Part shown: positions 35,862-48,120 of the stretch, piece after piece
How the letters are laid out: every line of letters starts with the position of its first letter
How positions within the stretch are numbered: position 1 is the first letter of the stretch
Assembly: GCF_030269925.1 (NCBI RefSeq)
Contig: NC_085110.1
Coordinates: 7,440,001 to 7,504,000 of the forward strand
Direction: 5' to 3'
DNA length: 64,000 bases
Source: Bombyx mori
Taxonomy: Eukaryota; Arthropoda; Insecta; Lepidoptera; Bombycidae
The notes under the pieces: model-generated
The model's database searches: none
What the model was told of the DNA's origin: nothing
What the model saw: only the letters and a program-made list of their open reading frames with translations
Translations under genes and position numbers: made by a program

Positions 35862-38800
35862 ATGAAAACAACATCAGCAGCTCTACGTTTTAATATATCT
35901 ACTGAATGTAAAATTACAAAAGCACGCTCTGCAGTTATGAAACTTCCCCATTATGATGTGAAGACACCAGTGTTTATGCCAGTAGGAACCCAGGTTATGT
36001 TTAAAACAAAATATTATTTACATTATATTTATTAAAATCTTGAATTTGCAATATTTTAAAAAAGAATGAAAAACACTATAAAAAACAGATTGCCACTGGT
36101 GACGGTCTCTACGACGCAACAAGCCACCAGTGGTTAGGACTTCAGAACGAGCAACCTCCTCATGATACGCGCCGTGTGAAGAATAACCCGCTTTCTACAC
36201 CAAGCCCTACACCCAGCTGGATAACGAAAACTTCTTAAGGTGTTTTCTGAACCTTTTCGCTTTCAAACCGACAACCGAACCTGATAATCGAAACCCTGAT
36301 TGTTGAATGAACATGCCACATGCCAGTAGTCTCGTGGGCCAAATATAGATAAAATCTATGGTTATTAGTTAAAGTGGAACTATGCTACTACTAACAAAAT
36401 TAAATTTTAGGGTACCATGAAAGGTCTTCTACCAGAACAGCTAGAAAATTTAGATTGTGAAATTATACTAGGAAATACATACCACCTAGGAAATCGACCA
36501 GGTACAGATGTTTTAGAAAAAGCTGGTGGCCTCCACAAATTTATGGGTTGGAACAGAGCACTCCTTACAGATTCAGGTGGCTTTCAAATGGTGTCATTAC
36601 TACAATTAGCGGAAATAACTGAAGAAGGAGTTAAGTTTAAATCACCTTATGATGGCTCTGAAACTATGTTGACACCTGAAAGATCAATTGAAATCCAGAA
36701 CAGCATAGGTATTCATTATCATCTACTTATTAAATAAGATGAGTACTAATATAAATATAGACCATAATTGATTCATAAGACTATTTTTAAACAGGAGCTG
36801 ACATTATCATGCAACTAGATGATGTTGTACAAACAACAAACCAAAACTATGAGAGAAACAAAGAAGCTTCAGAAAGGACCAGCAGATGGCTTGACAGATG
36901 TCTAAAGGCACACAAGAGACCCACAGAGCAAAGCATATTTCCTATTGTACAAGGTTTATTAAACAATACCTTAAGAGAACAGAGTGCTAAAGAACACATG
37001 ACTAAAGATGTAAATGGATTTGCTATTGGAGGGTTAAGGTATAACAAGAATAAGATATATATGATATGACTATTATGACTACTTCAATTTAAATATCAGC
37101 TTAAAATTTCTCAATTGTACCTTTTGGTATGTATTATTTAATCTACTGTCCTGTATTCAAGTAATGAGTATTTTATCAAGGTGTCCATATACCTAGTCAG
37201 GTCATAAATTCTGTCACATGTTTAATGTAAAATAATTGAAACAAGTTTATTCATTATGTAACCATTTATATACCAAAATGAACTTAACAAAACATAGATT
37301 CTTACGACACTAAAGTTTATTCAAAATGACCTCCGTGATTTTGAATACAGGCCTTCAATCTGCGCGGCCAGTCGTCTATCGCAGCACGAACGAGGTCCAT
37401 GTCAATATCGGTGGCTGCCTTAATCAAGGATGTCTTGAGTGACTCCAAATTGGGATGAGGCTTTGAGCACGCCTTTTCCTCCAAGTGTTGCCATATCTTG
37501 TAATCTAACGGATTCAAATCTGGACTGGAGGAGGGCCAGTCTTCGTGCCGGATGAAGTCGATTTCACGCGCCGCCAGCCAGTCTTGTGTGCTCTTCGCTC
37601 TATGAGCTGGCGCCGAATCTTGTTGGAATACCCAGTGCCTGTTATTGAACATGGTATGAGAAACAGGTTCCACAAGGTTCGTCAGGACTGTATTTTGATA
37701 CACAACTGCATTCGTTTTTACACCTTTCTCACAAAAATGTACCTCTGTTAAGCCCCAATAAGAAACTCCCAACCATACCATGAGCGAGGATGGAAAATGA
37801 CCTCGTTGGACACGCGGAATACGGTTGCTCGCTTCTTCACTACTGTGTGCGTACACCTTATCATTTTGTTTGTTATAGCTCTCTTCTACGGTAAAAAATT
37901 TTTCATCCGAAAAAATAATTTCCCGATATTTTTATCCCGCGTACCGCTTCAACAAAGCGCGGCATCTCTTCAGTCTCAGGTCCATTAGACGAGCATTCAA
38001 ACGATGTCCTGTTTTTCTTCGATATGCCCGAAGCCCTAAGTCTTCATTTAACACCCTTTTCACCGTGGTTCTGCTTAACCCCATCTGAAGGGCCAACAGT
38101 TTCTGCTTACGTTTGGGATTTCTTTGAATTCGCGCCTTCACAGCTTTTATCACTGCTGGAGTCCTAACAGACCGAGGGCGACCACTTCTTGACCTGTCAT
38201 CTACACTAGAGTCTTCATTGTATCGTTTGATGGTACGATAAACGAATCTTTTGGTTACATTCAAATTTTTCAGTATGTTAAAAATTTGAATTGGCGCGTA
38301 ACCGCAACGATGCAACGCAATAACTGCAACACGGTCTTCTTTAAGCGTCTACTCCATATTTAAAAATGAGTAAAATTCTATAAAGTATACATTTTTATTT
38401 TCATGAACAATTCGAAATTCGAATTCTATAAACTTTTTTGTGGCCACCATTCTAAAAGAAAAGTTTTTACTGTGTGACAATACCGTACAATGGGGTAAAT
38501 AGGGACAAAATCGACCTTCAGATTGAATTTTAAAATAGTTCCAATTAAATAGTCACTGCTCAACCAAAGAAATAAGTTGAGTCTTGAACGTACCTTTTTT
38601 TTTTTTTTTTAACGCTGGGGAATCCATTTACGGATACCCGGTCGAGAGGGGTTTAATAGACCGGGTTATGTCGGACTCCGGCGCCTCCAGAGAAGAAGAG
38701 GGAGAAGAGGAAGACTACCGGGAGACTACGCCTTGAGAAAGGCGCGCGAGGCGCTGCCCGGCGGCTACCACGCAGGACCCGCCCCGCAAAACCGACTACC

Positions 38801-41800
38801 GACTAAACCCCATCGAGCTCCACCACTCCGACTCCACGAAACCTACGGTACCGCACAATGCGCGCCGCAGGCTCGCCGTCGCCGGTACCCGTCCTGACAA
38901 TAGGACGGGATCCAATCCCCGGGAAGATCCCGCAGGACGTCGTCTCGGGAGACACCGTGAGTGGCGCATAGGAGCCACCTTGCGCCGCCTCACCACGGAA
39001 CCGACAGTAGAGCACCGGGCGCCCCCGCACCCAGTACCCAACAGTCCCTACGGGAGATTAACGGGAGCATCGTGCCCGCGTCGCCCACCCCGCCTTCTTC
39101 GCTGATGAGCCGAAGAGGGATTCCACTCCCTTTCGCGCTCCTCAGCCTCGCGGAACGCCATGACCAGGTCGCAAAATCTGGCCATGGCCTCCCACGAACT
39201 CTCGTCCTCTAGCATGCGGGCAATGACAGCCCGCAAGGAGAGGTCCCTCCCCAGCACCGCGATGAGATCTCGCCGCGGGTGCTCCCAACGCGGGCACGCT
39301 TCGAGTGCGTGCTGAGCGTCATCATCCGGATGCCCGCACTGGTGACAACCCGGATGTGGCTCTCTCCTGCAAACCCTCCACAGGTACCTCCCGAAGCAGT
39401 CTTGAACGTACCTAGGTGATAAAAACCGTTACATTATTTTAATTATTCATTTTAAAGAAATAATGGTAAAATAATGACCGTCCCAATTTACCCAGCGTCC
39501 GGGGTAAATTGACACGGTTAAGGGTTAAATTGGGATATTTGTAAGGGTTGTCAACTCGCAGTACTGCGATATATAGGTAGGTGCCATATAATTATTTATA
39601 TGGACCGAAATGATGAATACAATCCATAATTTAAGCACAATACACAACATAGTGTAAATTAAGCTGGTTTCTATTCCGAAGCGATGTGACGTGAATGATA
39701 ATCAACAATACAATGATCGAAAAAAGTATGTGCATGTTATATTTTAGAAAATTATTATTTAATTTCCTTAAAAATCACAACTCTGAAACAAAATCATAAA
39801 ATAGAATAAAAAATAGAAAACAAAAGGACTGGAAATGCAATAATACAATTTTATTTAATCAACATTTTCAAAATAATCTTTGAGCAAGAGTAAGATATCA
39901 GGTGAATAAGATAAAAAAACAGCTTTATCTGATTACTGCCAATAATAACAAAAATAAAAGAAATTCTTTATAAGCGAAATAACTGGACTCAATTAATTCA
40001 CTCACTCATAATTGGATATCTCGGATTTTTAATTAATGTTACATTTAAAATCTGAGGCCTGTTTTTATTTGTGTGTGTTCGTTGTGAATGTTAACAAAAT
40101 CATGATTCGATGCGTGAATAGATTCTGAAATAACAAAAGTTTTGATTCGTTTGAGTTCTTTTAACTTTTAATTTTTTTTATTGCTATAAAGAACATACGA
40201 CCGGGCAGATATTACAAGGTAAATGTCGCGAAAAAAAAGTAATTATATATATACTTGGTCACGCGGATTTAGTAATGGGATGCTAATGAATTATTGGGAT
40301 GGCGCCACCTTTGGAGTTTGTTAGTTACTAATTACCGCGACTATCCAAAGCGTGGTTCTACCCGATCGATCACGCTTTACCGCTAGCTGCCTAGATGGCG
40401 GCACTTGTATATTGTGTGGTGCTTGAGCTTACGAAAAGCTACGTGAGCTTCGTCACCCCCTCCCGCCGCCCGCGTGCTTCCATCGCCGACGCCCGCACGA
40501 CAGTCACTGGCAAGATCTACAGGTGAGTGCAAGTTCTTTTAATTTATTGCCATTTTATTGCTGCTGCCGTGTAATCATTCGCCCGCCCGCTCGCTTATGT
40601 GTATTTAATTTATATCTTTAGTTTGATTACTAGCTTTTGTTTACCGCTATATAGTTTTACCGCTCCGCTAATTATAAGTGACAAACATTTGTCACATACC
40701 GCTTAGGACGGCTATTTACACGCCTTTCTACAACCCCGCTTTATATGCTCCCGCCGCAGGAGGGCTATTTACACGCCCCCTTGCTACCCCAATACTTTTC
40801 TTTTACCTATAATATTTACATAAACTAACTGATAAACACATTAACCTTCTTTACATCACGCAATTAAGTGATAGTATAGGCTAAAAAATCTATTATAAGA
40901 TATCAGTGACAACCCTAACAAGCCATCCCTATTTTGTCTTTTGGCGTTCCAATTTTGTGTTTTCTCGTCCCTAATTTTTCCAGTCTCGTTCCAAATTACC
41001 CTACATACGTCCCAATTTTCCCCAAAAAGAAAGGAAAAAATTTACATTTTTTATTTTGTCGAAATATTGTATTTAAAATAAGAATATTGCAACTTACCGT
41101 TTGTTGTGGTATTTCCAGGTGTATTAAAAACTTATATAAACTGTGATCTTATTGAAAAAACAACGATAATATCACTTTTTTTAAAAGTTCTTTAAGCTGT
41201 TTTAAAACGCACTTTTCAACCACTATTTTAAATTTAATTTGACGAATTTTTGGGACCAACTTAACTCATGTTTAGTACTTCCATAGTTAACTTGGTTTTT
41301 CTTCTATACATTGATAAATATTACCTTAAAGAAAATTAGGTAGATTCCGTGCTACAAGTACTTTGAGAATCTTCCGCAGGTTTGTCCCAATTTACCCCAT
41401 GTCATGGTACTTATGACCTGACTAGGTATAATATACAAAACTGATTTCCTTCATTATATTCATTATACTTAACACAGTTACAGCTGAGTTTACGCAGTTC
41501 AGGCATTAATTTGGACTTTCTGACAGAATGAAGACCTCTTGAGATAAAATACATTCAAAAAATTTAATAGTTAAAAAAACCCATTATAACCCTCATTTAC
41601 TACTAAATAAAAAAAACAGCTTATACACTCACAAACTCATTTTACTTGTGTTTCAGTGGGGGTGAAGCAAAGGATGATTTCTGGCCAATGGTTAGCTTGA
41701 GCACAGGAATACTTGATAAAAACAAGCCACGATATCTCATGGGTGTTGGAGTTGCCATTGATCTTGTAGTGTGTGTGGCTCTTGGTGTTGACATGTTTGA

Positions 41801-44296
41801 CTGTGTTTTCCCAACTCGTACAGCAGTAAGTTTATTTTACTAATTCTATAATCATAATGTTCAAATAATAAATAATACAATATAATTTGGCAGAGAAGGT
41901 CAGATCTCAACTGTTGCTGGGAAATGTTGAAGTTTGAGTAGAACAGCTTACACTCAAAGTAATAATTAAGGGAAGGCTACCAAAGTTCATATGCATTATG
42001 AATGCTGACATACTGACTTGTAACATGAGGTAGATGTATAAATTTTTTTGCAAAATGATTGGACGAGTTAACAGCCTTTTTCTTTTTTTATTGCTTAGAT
42101 GGGTGGACGAGCTCACAGCCCACCTGGTGTTAAGTGGTTACTGGAGCCCATAGACATCTACGACGTAAATGCGCCACCCACCTTGAGATATAAGTTCTAA
42201 GGTCTCAGTATAGTTACAACGGCTGCCCCACCCTTCAAACCGAAACGCATTACTGCTTCACGGCAGAAATAGGCGGGGCGGTGGTACCTACCCGTGCGGA
42301 CTCACAAGAGGTCCTACTACCAGTGATTACGCAAATTATAATTTTGCGGGTTTGATTTTTATTACTCGATGTTATTCCTTCACTGTGGAAGTCAATCGTG
42401 AACATATTTTGTTAAGTACGTATTTCATTCGAAAAATTGGTACCCACCTGCGGGATTCGAACACCGGTGCATCGCTACATACGAATGCACCGGACGTCTT
42501 ATCCTTTAGGCCACGACGACTTCAAAATTATAATTTGCGTAATCACTGGTGGTAGGACCTCTTGGGAGTCCGCACGGGTAGGTACCACCACCCCGCCGTG
42601 AAGCAGCAATGCGTTTCGGTTCGAAGGGTGGGGTAGCCGTTGTAACTATACTTGAGACCTTAGAAATTGTATCTCGAGGTGGGTGGCGCATTTACGTTGT
42701 AGATGTCTATGGGCTCCAGTAACCACTTAACACCAGGTGGGCTGTGAGCTCGTCCATCCATCTAAGCAATAAAAAATAATTGCAGGTTAGAATATAGGTT
42801 AGAATTATATCATTGTAATGGCTGTCCCATCAGTAACAGAATGACACATGACTGCTCTGTGGCAGAAGAAGATAAGATAGATGGTGTTGCTTTACGAGAC
42901 AGGCTAGCAATATTTTTTAAACGCAAAATCCACAATTTTAAATAGTTATCGAAGCCCATAGACATCATGATGTGAATGCAGCTATTCACCTTGAGGCTAG
43001 AGATTATTCTTATGAATTGTATATTAATTACACTAATTATACTTCTACAGGTTTGAATTTATTACATGATGTTATTTTTTATGCATTGAAGTTATTTATG
43101 AATATTATCAATGAGTAGGTATGGCATTACAAAAAAGTACTTGCATGCAGGATTTGAGCACCACTATAAATGCATTGCTGGATACAAATATCCTTTAGGT
43201 CATAATTAATTTTAACAACTTTCTCATCTACATGAAAATTTATATGTCTTTATTTTCCATTTTTTATATTCCAGAGGTTTGGGTGTGCACTTGTGAATAA
43301 AGGACAATTGAGTTTGAAACAAAAAAAATATGAAACAGATCTAAATCCAATTGACAAAGATTGTACTTGTTCAACATGTTTGAATTACACAAGGGCTTAT
43401 CTCCACAGTATTGTAACAGTAGAAACAGTGTCTTGCCATCTACTTTCTGTGCACAATATTGCTTATCAGGTATGGTAGTGTTTTTAATTTGTCTACTATC
43501 TGACAACCCCTAATAGTAGTTCTCGGTACTTCTCATCAAAATGATATTTACATAGACAAGTGGAACTAATTAAATTTATTTGAGATTTGGGGAATTAATT
43601 ATATTAAAACATGAATTGAAATAAAAAAACAATCGATTTCATGAAAATTTACACATCTGTTATAACTTTAATATTTCGTTCCTCATAAACTTATAACAGT
43701 GTCAACACAACAAACAACAAGCTGAAATTTACGATAAAATACGTGTCTCGGATAGAAAATATAAAAAGTGGTTTATGCGTGATGTAACAACTTCAAATCT
43801 GTATTCCCAATACATATATATAATCAAACAGTAGAATCTGCTAAATACACACAAATAAAAAGTAAAAATAGATTAAAAACCTAAAGCTCAATCATTGAAT
43901 CACTTTCTGTCTGTTTCTTTGTTCACACACATCTCCACTCCACATGTACTGAATGGATTTCCGAATTGATAGATGGACATTAATTTGGAATAATAATGAA
44001 CACAAAATTGATGAATATTTTTTTTTCATATTTACTTTAAATGTAGTCCAAACAGGTGAAGTAGCAGGTGGAAAGCCAATTTTATAATTTTATACAATGT
44101 AGGTATATTAAAATTGACTTGTAATCTTTGTAAATTGCAGATGCGTCTTATGAGGACTATGAGAGAAAATATTGAAAATGGTACATTTCCAGCTTTTGTA
44201 CAACAATTTGTAAACGAAGTTTATCCCAATGGCCAATATCCTACTTGGGTTGTAAATTCACTTAGCTCAGTTGGAATAAATTTATGCCATCTTTAA
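35862..44296 (+). CDS. Qtrt1: Queuine tRNA-ribosyltransferase catalytic subunit 1
   Basis: Six exons: 35862-35993, 36411-36708, 36795-37038, 41657-41825, 43275-43469, 44141-44296; all GT-AG, 397 aa plus TAA, close to the usual 400. The enzyme exchanges guanine 34 of tRNA Asp, Asn, His and Tyr for queuine, as a heterodimer with QTRT2. Seen in the sequence: 'LTDSGGFQM' (base-binding Asp and loop), 'FAIGGLSGGE' across exons 3-4, '[17 protein letters not shown]' across exons 4-5 (nucleophile Asp), zinc site C-x-C-x2-C ('CTCSTC') with the later His in 'LLSVHN'. All key residues are present, so it should be active. Intron 3 is 4.6 kb because of nested transposons. It is head-to-head with the GTF3C2-like gene and tail-to-tail with Ccdc25. 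Confidence 0.95.
38580..39413 (-). mobile_element. 5'-truncated R1-clade LINE tail with 16-bp target duplication
   Basis: AGTCTTGAACGTACCT occurs at 38580-38595 and 39398-39413. Between them, on the minus strand, is a GC-rich sequence ending in poly(A) (T run from 38596). It encodes the end of a reverse-transcriptase ORF, with '[20 protein letters not shown]' (C-x2-C-x7-H-x4-C knuckle) just after the preceding '[15 protein letters not shown]', as in R1/TRAS/SART elements. The frame runs to a stop near 39048, then about 450 bp of 3' UTR. Composition differs sharply from the surroundings. Confidence 0.9.
40395..40522 (+). other. GC-rich exon-like segment inside the pogo-like element
   Basis: An ATG at 40395 opens a frame that stays open for 128 nt, high in GC and CpG, up to a consensus splice donor (TACAG|GTGAGTGC). 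It reads '[16 protein letters not shown]' and then an Arg-rich part. The GC-rich surroundings (40360-40760) contrast with the AT-rich host element. It could be a captured host exon, an embedded LTR or promoter, or chance. I do not recognise the peptide. Confidence 0.3.
42079..42516 (-). repeat. Bm1-type SINE, near full length
   Basis: Starts with the T-rich reverse tail and ends with the tRNA-like head. Read on the minus strand this has 'GTGGCCTAAAGGATAAGACG' (A box) and 'GGTGTTCGAATCCCGC' (B box). Length about 440 bp. In Qtrt1 intron 4. Confidence 0.9.
42530..42776 (+). repeat. Bm1-type SINE, facing the previous copy
   Basis: From 'GCGTAATCACTGGTGGTAGG' to the A-rich tail. Its body is complementary to 42079-42350, so the pair could fold into a long hairpin in Qtrt1 pre-mRNA. 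Confidence 0.9.
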
Positions 44297-44304
44297 AATA
44301 TACT

Positions 44305-44310
44305 TTTATT
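44305..44310 (-). terminator. Polyadenylation signal for Ccdc25
   Basis: AATAAA on the minus strand, about 90 nt after the Ccdc25 stop and only 9 nt after the Qtrt1 stop, so the Ccdc25 3' UTR should reach Qtrt1's last exon. Confidence 0.5.
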
Positions 44311-44399
44311 TTTCACTTTTAAATATTTTCTATAAAATTATTAGAAGAAAAAAATGTTTTAGTGTTAATTTAATAGAAACAGGATTTGTAATATGATGG

Positions 44400-46238
44400 T
44401 CACATAAAATCATCGGAATCATTACCATCATAGTTAGTGGACATATTTTCCGCTTTCATTAATGTAGAGTAGCTTCTGAGTTCTGCCTCTTCCTTTTTTC
44501 GTTTTTCTTCTTCTTTCTCTTTCTCCTTTTTTTCTCTTAAAACTTTCTTTTTATCTTCTCTCTCTAATCTATCTCGATTCTCTCTTTCTTGTCTGAGGTC
44601 TGGAAATGATTCTGTTTTTGTTTTATTCAGCCTATTTACTATTTCATTATTTCTTTTGGCCACTTTCGCCTTTCTTACTTCTCTGTCTTTATGGAATGCT
44701 ACTTGTCCAACCTGGAATCAATCAATCTATAGAAGTGAAAACTTTTAAAAAGTATAAGTGTGCTTGAAAAACTTATTGGGAAGGACAAAATTTAATAACT
44801 CAGTACAAATTGCCTTTGAAGAGTTTCTGGCTCTTGTACACCTAACTTCTTCAAGAAGAGCATTGAAAAAATACATCATTGGTACTTTTCCAATCAATAC
44901 CATGGGTAATATTTTGATTGGTATCAAAAAAAAAAGCTTCTCTATATTAAACAGCAATTTTATAGGTCTTATAATATATTAATGCATACCTCCATTCCAG
45001 CAGTCTTCTTCAAATTTGACCACATTGTATAAACTATGTCTATGTCATTCATTTTATTGCCTAAAATGGAATTTGCTTTGACCAGCTGGCAAGCATCATC
45101 AAGAACTAAATTAGGTATATCATCAATCGTTTGACCCTGTAAAACATGTTCTATTTTAAAACTCAACAGTCCCATAGTTTAATAGATAATATGTTCAGTT
45201 CATATAAACCGTTATAATATGTCATGGTTTGGGTCATCTGACATGAACCAATATTTTGTAAGCTTGGTAAGGTGCTAGTGTGTGTGAATGCAATGTGATA
45301 TGATAATAATAATGTGAATGCTATCACCCACATCGAAATGTAATTTCAAAGTCCCAAGTACACTGTACGTACATTGACTATCCCACTCTTTAAACCAGAA
45401 ACCTACCAACATTACATGCGCTAAACATTATGATTATTAAAATCTATGGTACATTGATTTGTTAAGAGATATTACTAGACTTGGCAATTTAAAATACTCC
45501 CAGGCCTCACATCATCACCACATACTTAGAAACCAGACCATAATATCTCTTAAGAAACAGAGGAAGCCCAAAATAATCTTACAGGGTTACAATAAGTACA
45601 AGAATGGCAAGAAGGCTGAAATCAGCTAAAATGATACTTTCATCTACCAGAGGTCCCCTTCTTATCACAGACCATTGTGTAGCTCAAGTTATATTTGTTT
45701 GTATTTATAAAAAACACAAGACTTGGAATCTAGGTCTATTCACAGATGAATTATGTCTGAATCCAAATAAAAGAATTAAGGACTGAACATGCCAGGGAGA
45801 CATGAACATTTCATAAAACCCTTCATAGAAGGTAGATTTAATTTTATTCATAATATTTTACACAGATCAAGCACTTTAGAGCAGATCTGTTATGCAATTG
45901 AAATTGCCCCTGAGTATTAAAATATAATGATTACTTACAGGAGTAAGTCTTAAATATACATGTGCAGATGATACTTTGTCAACATGAAACCAGACATCCT
46001 CTGGCCAACCCCATTTTATTAAGTCTTCATCTAAAATGAAAATAGGTTCAATATAGTAACTAAATATTGTACATAAGTGCATAATATTTTCATTTTTTTT
46101 TATAAATTAGAAACAAAGATTTATTTGAATAGATTGTAGTTATTTTTGGTTAGGAAATATCTTACTTTCGTTTTTGTCGGCTCCCATAAACAGTGTAACT
46201 GGGGGAGATACAACACTACTTGTAAAATAGAACACCAT
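44400..46238 (-). CDS. Ccdc25: Coiled-coil domain-containing protein 25
   Basis: Four exons: 46238-46166, 46030-45939, 45136-44990, 44711-44400; GT-AG throughout, 207 aa plus TGA, the usual family length. The N-terminal two thirds is the NFACT-R fold (DUF814), seen as '[10 protein letters not shown]', '[20 protein letters not shown]' and '[11 protein letters not shown]'. The last 80 residues are a charged Lys/Glu coiled coil ending '[10 protein letters not shown]', the conserved acidic tail. The family binds RNA or DNA. The human protein has been described as a membrane sensor of extracellular DNA, and an ancestral link to ribosome-quality-control NEMF is likely. Ends 103 bp from Qtrt1, convergent. 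Confidence 0.95.
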
Positions 46239-46333
46239 TTTATTTTTTCAACGAACGTAAACATACAATAAACTACGTGTGTGAACAATTTGGATAAATA
46301 TTTTTTTGAACTATGTAGGTATGTCCGCTATTG

Positions 46334-46436
46334 TATAATCTATGCTATCAGCTATCGGACTGTCATTGACCTAAAGGTTGAAAATACCAGGTCATAAAAT
46401 CCCTAAAAAAAAATTGGACTGTCAGTTTTTTAATTA
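46334..46436. repeat. Remnant of repeat C end
   Basis: Holds 'TGTATAATCTATGC' and 'ATACCAGGTCATAAAATCCC' with an A run, the flank motif and 3' end of repeat C, but not its body. Located just upstream of Ccdc25. Confidence 0.55.
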
Positions 46437-48108
46437 CCGTAAAATGGGGCGATTAGGGATTGAGTGGCGAATCGGGAAAAAACCGGGAAAATCTTTCGAC
46501 GCTCAATATTAGTTTTATATTCGATGCAAAATCTTCCATTTTTTGTAGTTTAATAGTAGAATGTTGAAAGTTTACAAAACAACTCTGAACATGCATGATA
46601 ATAGCTGCTAACTTATAAAAAATCGCGTTTCAAATTAACTTCCTGTGGTGGTAATTATTTTAGTGCTAGAAACTTTGCTCTCTTTTATTCATTTGATAAT
46701 AATAGAAGACGACTGTGATTTATAAACGTTATTTAGTGTTTGAACCATCATATATATTAAAGGTAACTCTCAGTTGTTATTGGTTTTAATGTATTTGATA
46801 AAATAAAAATACATGTAAAAATCTGTTGTTTTTGGGGATATTGGGGACGTCTTAGGTACAAATTACAACGAAAAAGAGGTCAATTGGGATGAGAATAAAC
46901 GAAATGGAAACGACCTAAGTACAAATAGGTACAGGTTTGTAGGGTTGTCTATGTAGTTATAACAATATTATTTAAATTTGTTGGTAAAAATCTAGTTTAT
47001 TCATGATGTTTTTGTCTAGAACTTTTATTCAAAATTATCAATGTGTTATTTTATTGTTTGGTAAATATTTATATTATAAGTTAGGTACGTATTGTTTTCT
47101 ATTTTTAGATATGCCTCGCGTGTACGTATCAGAATGCAAAGCCTTATAAAGAGATATGATCCCTTAATATTAAAAACAGCAATAGAAGCCTACGAAATTG
47201 GGAATAAGTCTTTAGTTGAAATAGCTAAGCAATTTAATATAAGTAAGTCGATTTTGCACAGACATGTAACAAGAACAATGAAATCTCAAGGTGGACAAAA
47301 ATGTCTAAGTAATATATCATAACATATATTAATATTTGTCCAGAGTGGGGGTATCCACCTGATTAATCTATGGAATAACGGACACACCTAATCTCTTAAC
47401 CCAGATAAAAATATCAGGCCCTAAGTACTTACTAAGAATGAAGAAATATAAACCGCTTATAAGAAAGCCCGCTCGTTCGAGTTTAGGCGCTTACTCTCCC
47501 TTAAACAGAATCCTTTGGGACTACAATAATGTCCACGGTAGCGCGGTCTCCGTCAATGCTCATTCGTAGTTGTCCGATTGCGCTGAACTAACTTTAAGTG
47601 ATGAAATAGATGTTTTTCTAATTATTTCACAACTTACAGGAAAAAACTGTCGCGGATACTTTCCCAAGTAAATATAAATTAATCACAAATAATTAAATGT
47701 AATCAAGTTTTATATATTATATTTTTTTTATTGTTAATGCACTGTCGATTGCACCTATAATTGAGGTGACATCTGCCATGTACTTTTGTCAGTTTTTCAA
47801 TGTTTTTTATTGATGATCACTTTGTTGGTGCAACTAAATAAATTAATTAATTAAAACCAAGTAGTGCCAACCCTAGCAAATTTCTCATTTCGTCCCAATT
47901 AACCGCAATTTCCGGGTAAATAGGGATTACACCTATTTTTGCTTTTTTTGCTTAAACTGGAATGCTAGTTGCATAGTTTTAAATTGGACAACAAAGATGC
48001 CCCCAAGACTCCATCATTTTGATCTTGATATAGCATTATATACATCAACAACTACCTTAAAATTGGTCATAAAGTTGGAATTTGTCCCTAATCGCCCCAT
48101 TTTACCGG
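46437..48108 (+). mobile_element. Pogo-like DNA transposon, defective
   Basis: Near-perfect inverted ends CCGTAAAATGGGGCGATTAG... and ...TCCCTAATCGCCCCATTTTA, flanked by TA; 1,672 bp. Inside, 'ATGCCTCGCGTGTACGT' (MPRVYV) is followed after a frameshift by 'AIEAYEIGNKSLVEIAKQFN' and 'ISKSILHRHV' (47160-47270), the Pipsqueak-type helix-turn-helix of pogo transposases. The catalytic domain is absent. It separates the repeat C remnant from the two repeat C copies upstream of Dr1. Confidence 0.8.
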
Positions 48109-48120
48109 TATATCAAATAT

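Larger units (their letters stand above)
38483..41407. mobile_element. Pogo-like DNA element inserted in the mariner
   Basis: Inverted ends CCGTACAATGGGGTAAATAG and (right end) TTTACCCCATGTCATGG, flanked by TA. With the insert removed, the mariner end reads GTGACAATACTTATGACCTG, exactly as in the other mariner at 63298, so the empty site is proven within this window. About 2.1 kb without the LINE insert. No transposase frame is left. The related element at 46437-48108 has the same kind of ends and a remnant pogo-type helix-turn-helix. Confidence 0.8.
37192..41426 (-). mobile_element. DD37D mariner (maT-like), split by a later insertion
   Basis: The ends CCTAGTCAGGTCATAA... (37192) and its reverse complement (to 41426) are flanked by TA. 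Removing the inner element (38483-41407 plus one TA) leaves about 1.3 kb, a normal mariner length. Transposase pieces on the minus strand: helix-turn-helix part 38315-37932 ('[20 protein letters not shown]') and catalytic part 37856-37317 with '[10 protein letters not shown]' and '[10 protein letters not shown]'. There are 37 residues between the second and third Asp. It is dead: codon 3 is TAG (TGG in the copy at 63298) and a frameshift lies near 37930. Lies antisense in Qtrt1 intron 3. Confidence 0.9.

Noticed and set aside
38796..39212. Several GC-rich ORFs on both strands
   Set aside because: They lie in the 3' UTR and antisense of the R1-clade LINE tail.
42440..42516. tRNA-like sequence with A and B boxes (also at 51590 and 61270)
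   Set aside because: It is the head of the Bm1 SINE, not a free tRNA gene; no complete cloverleaf fits.
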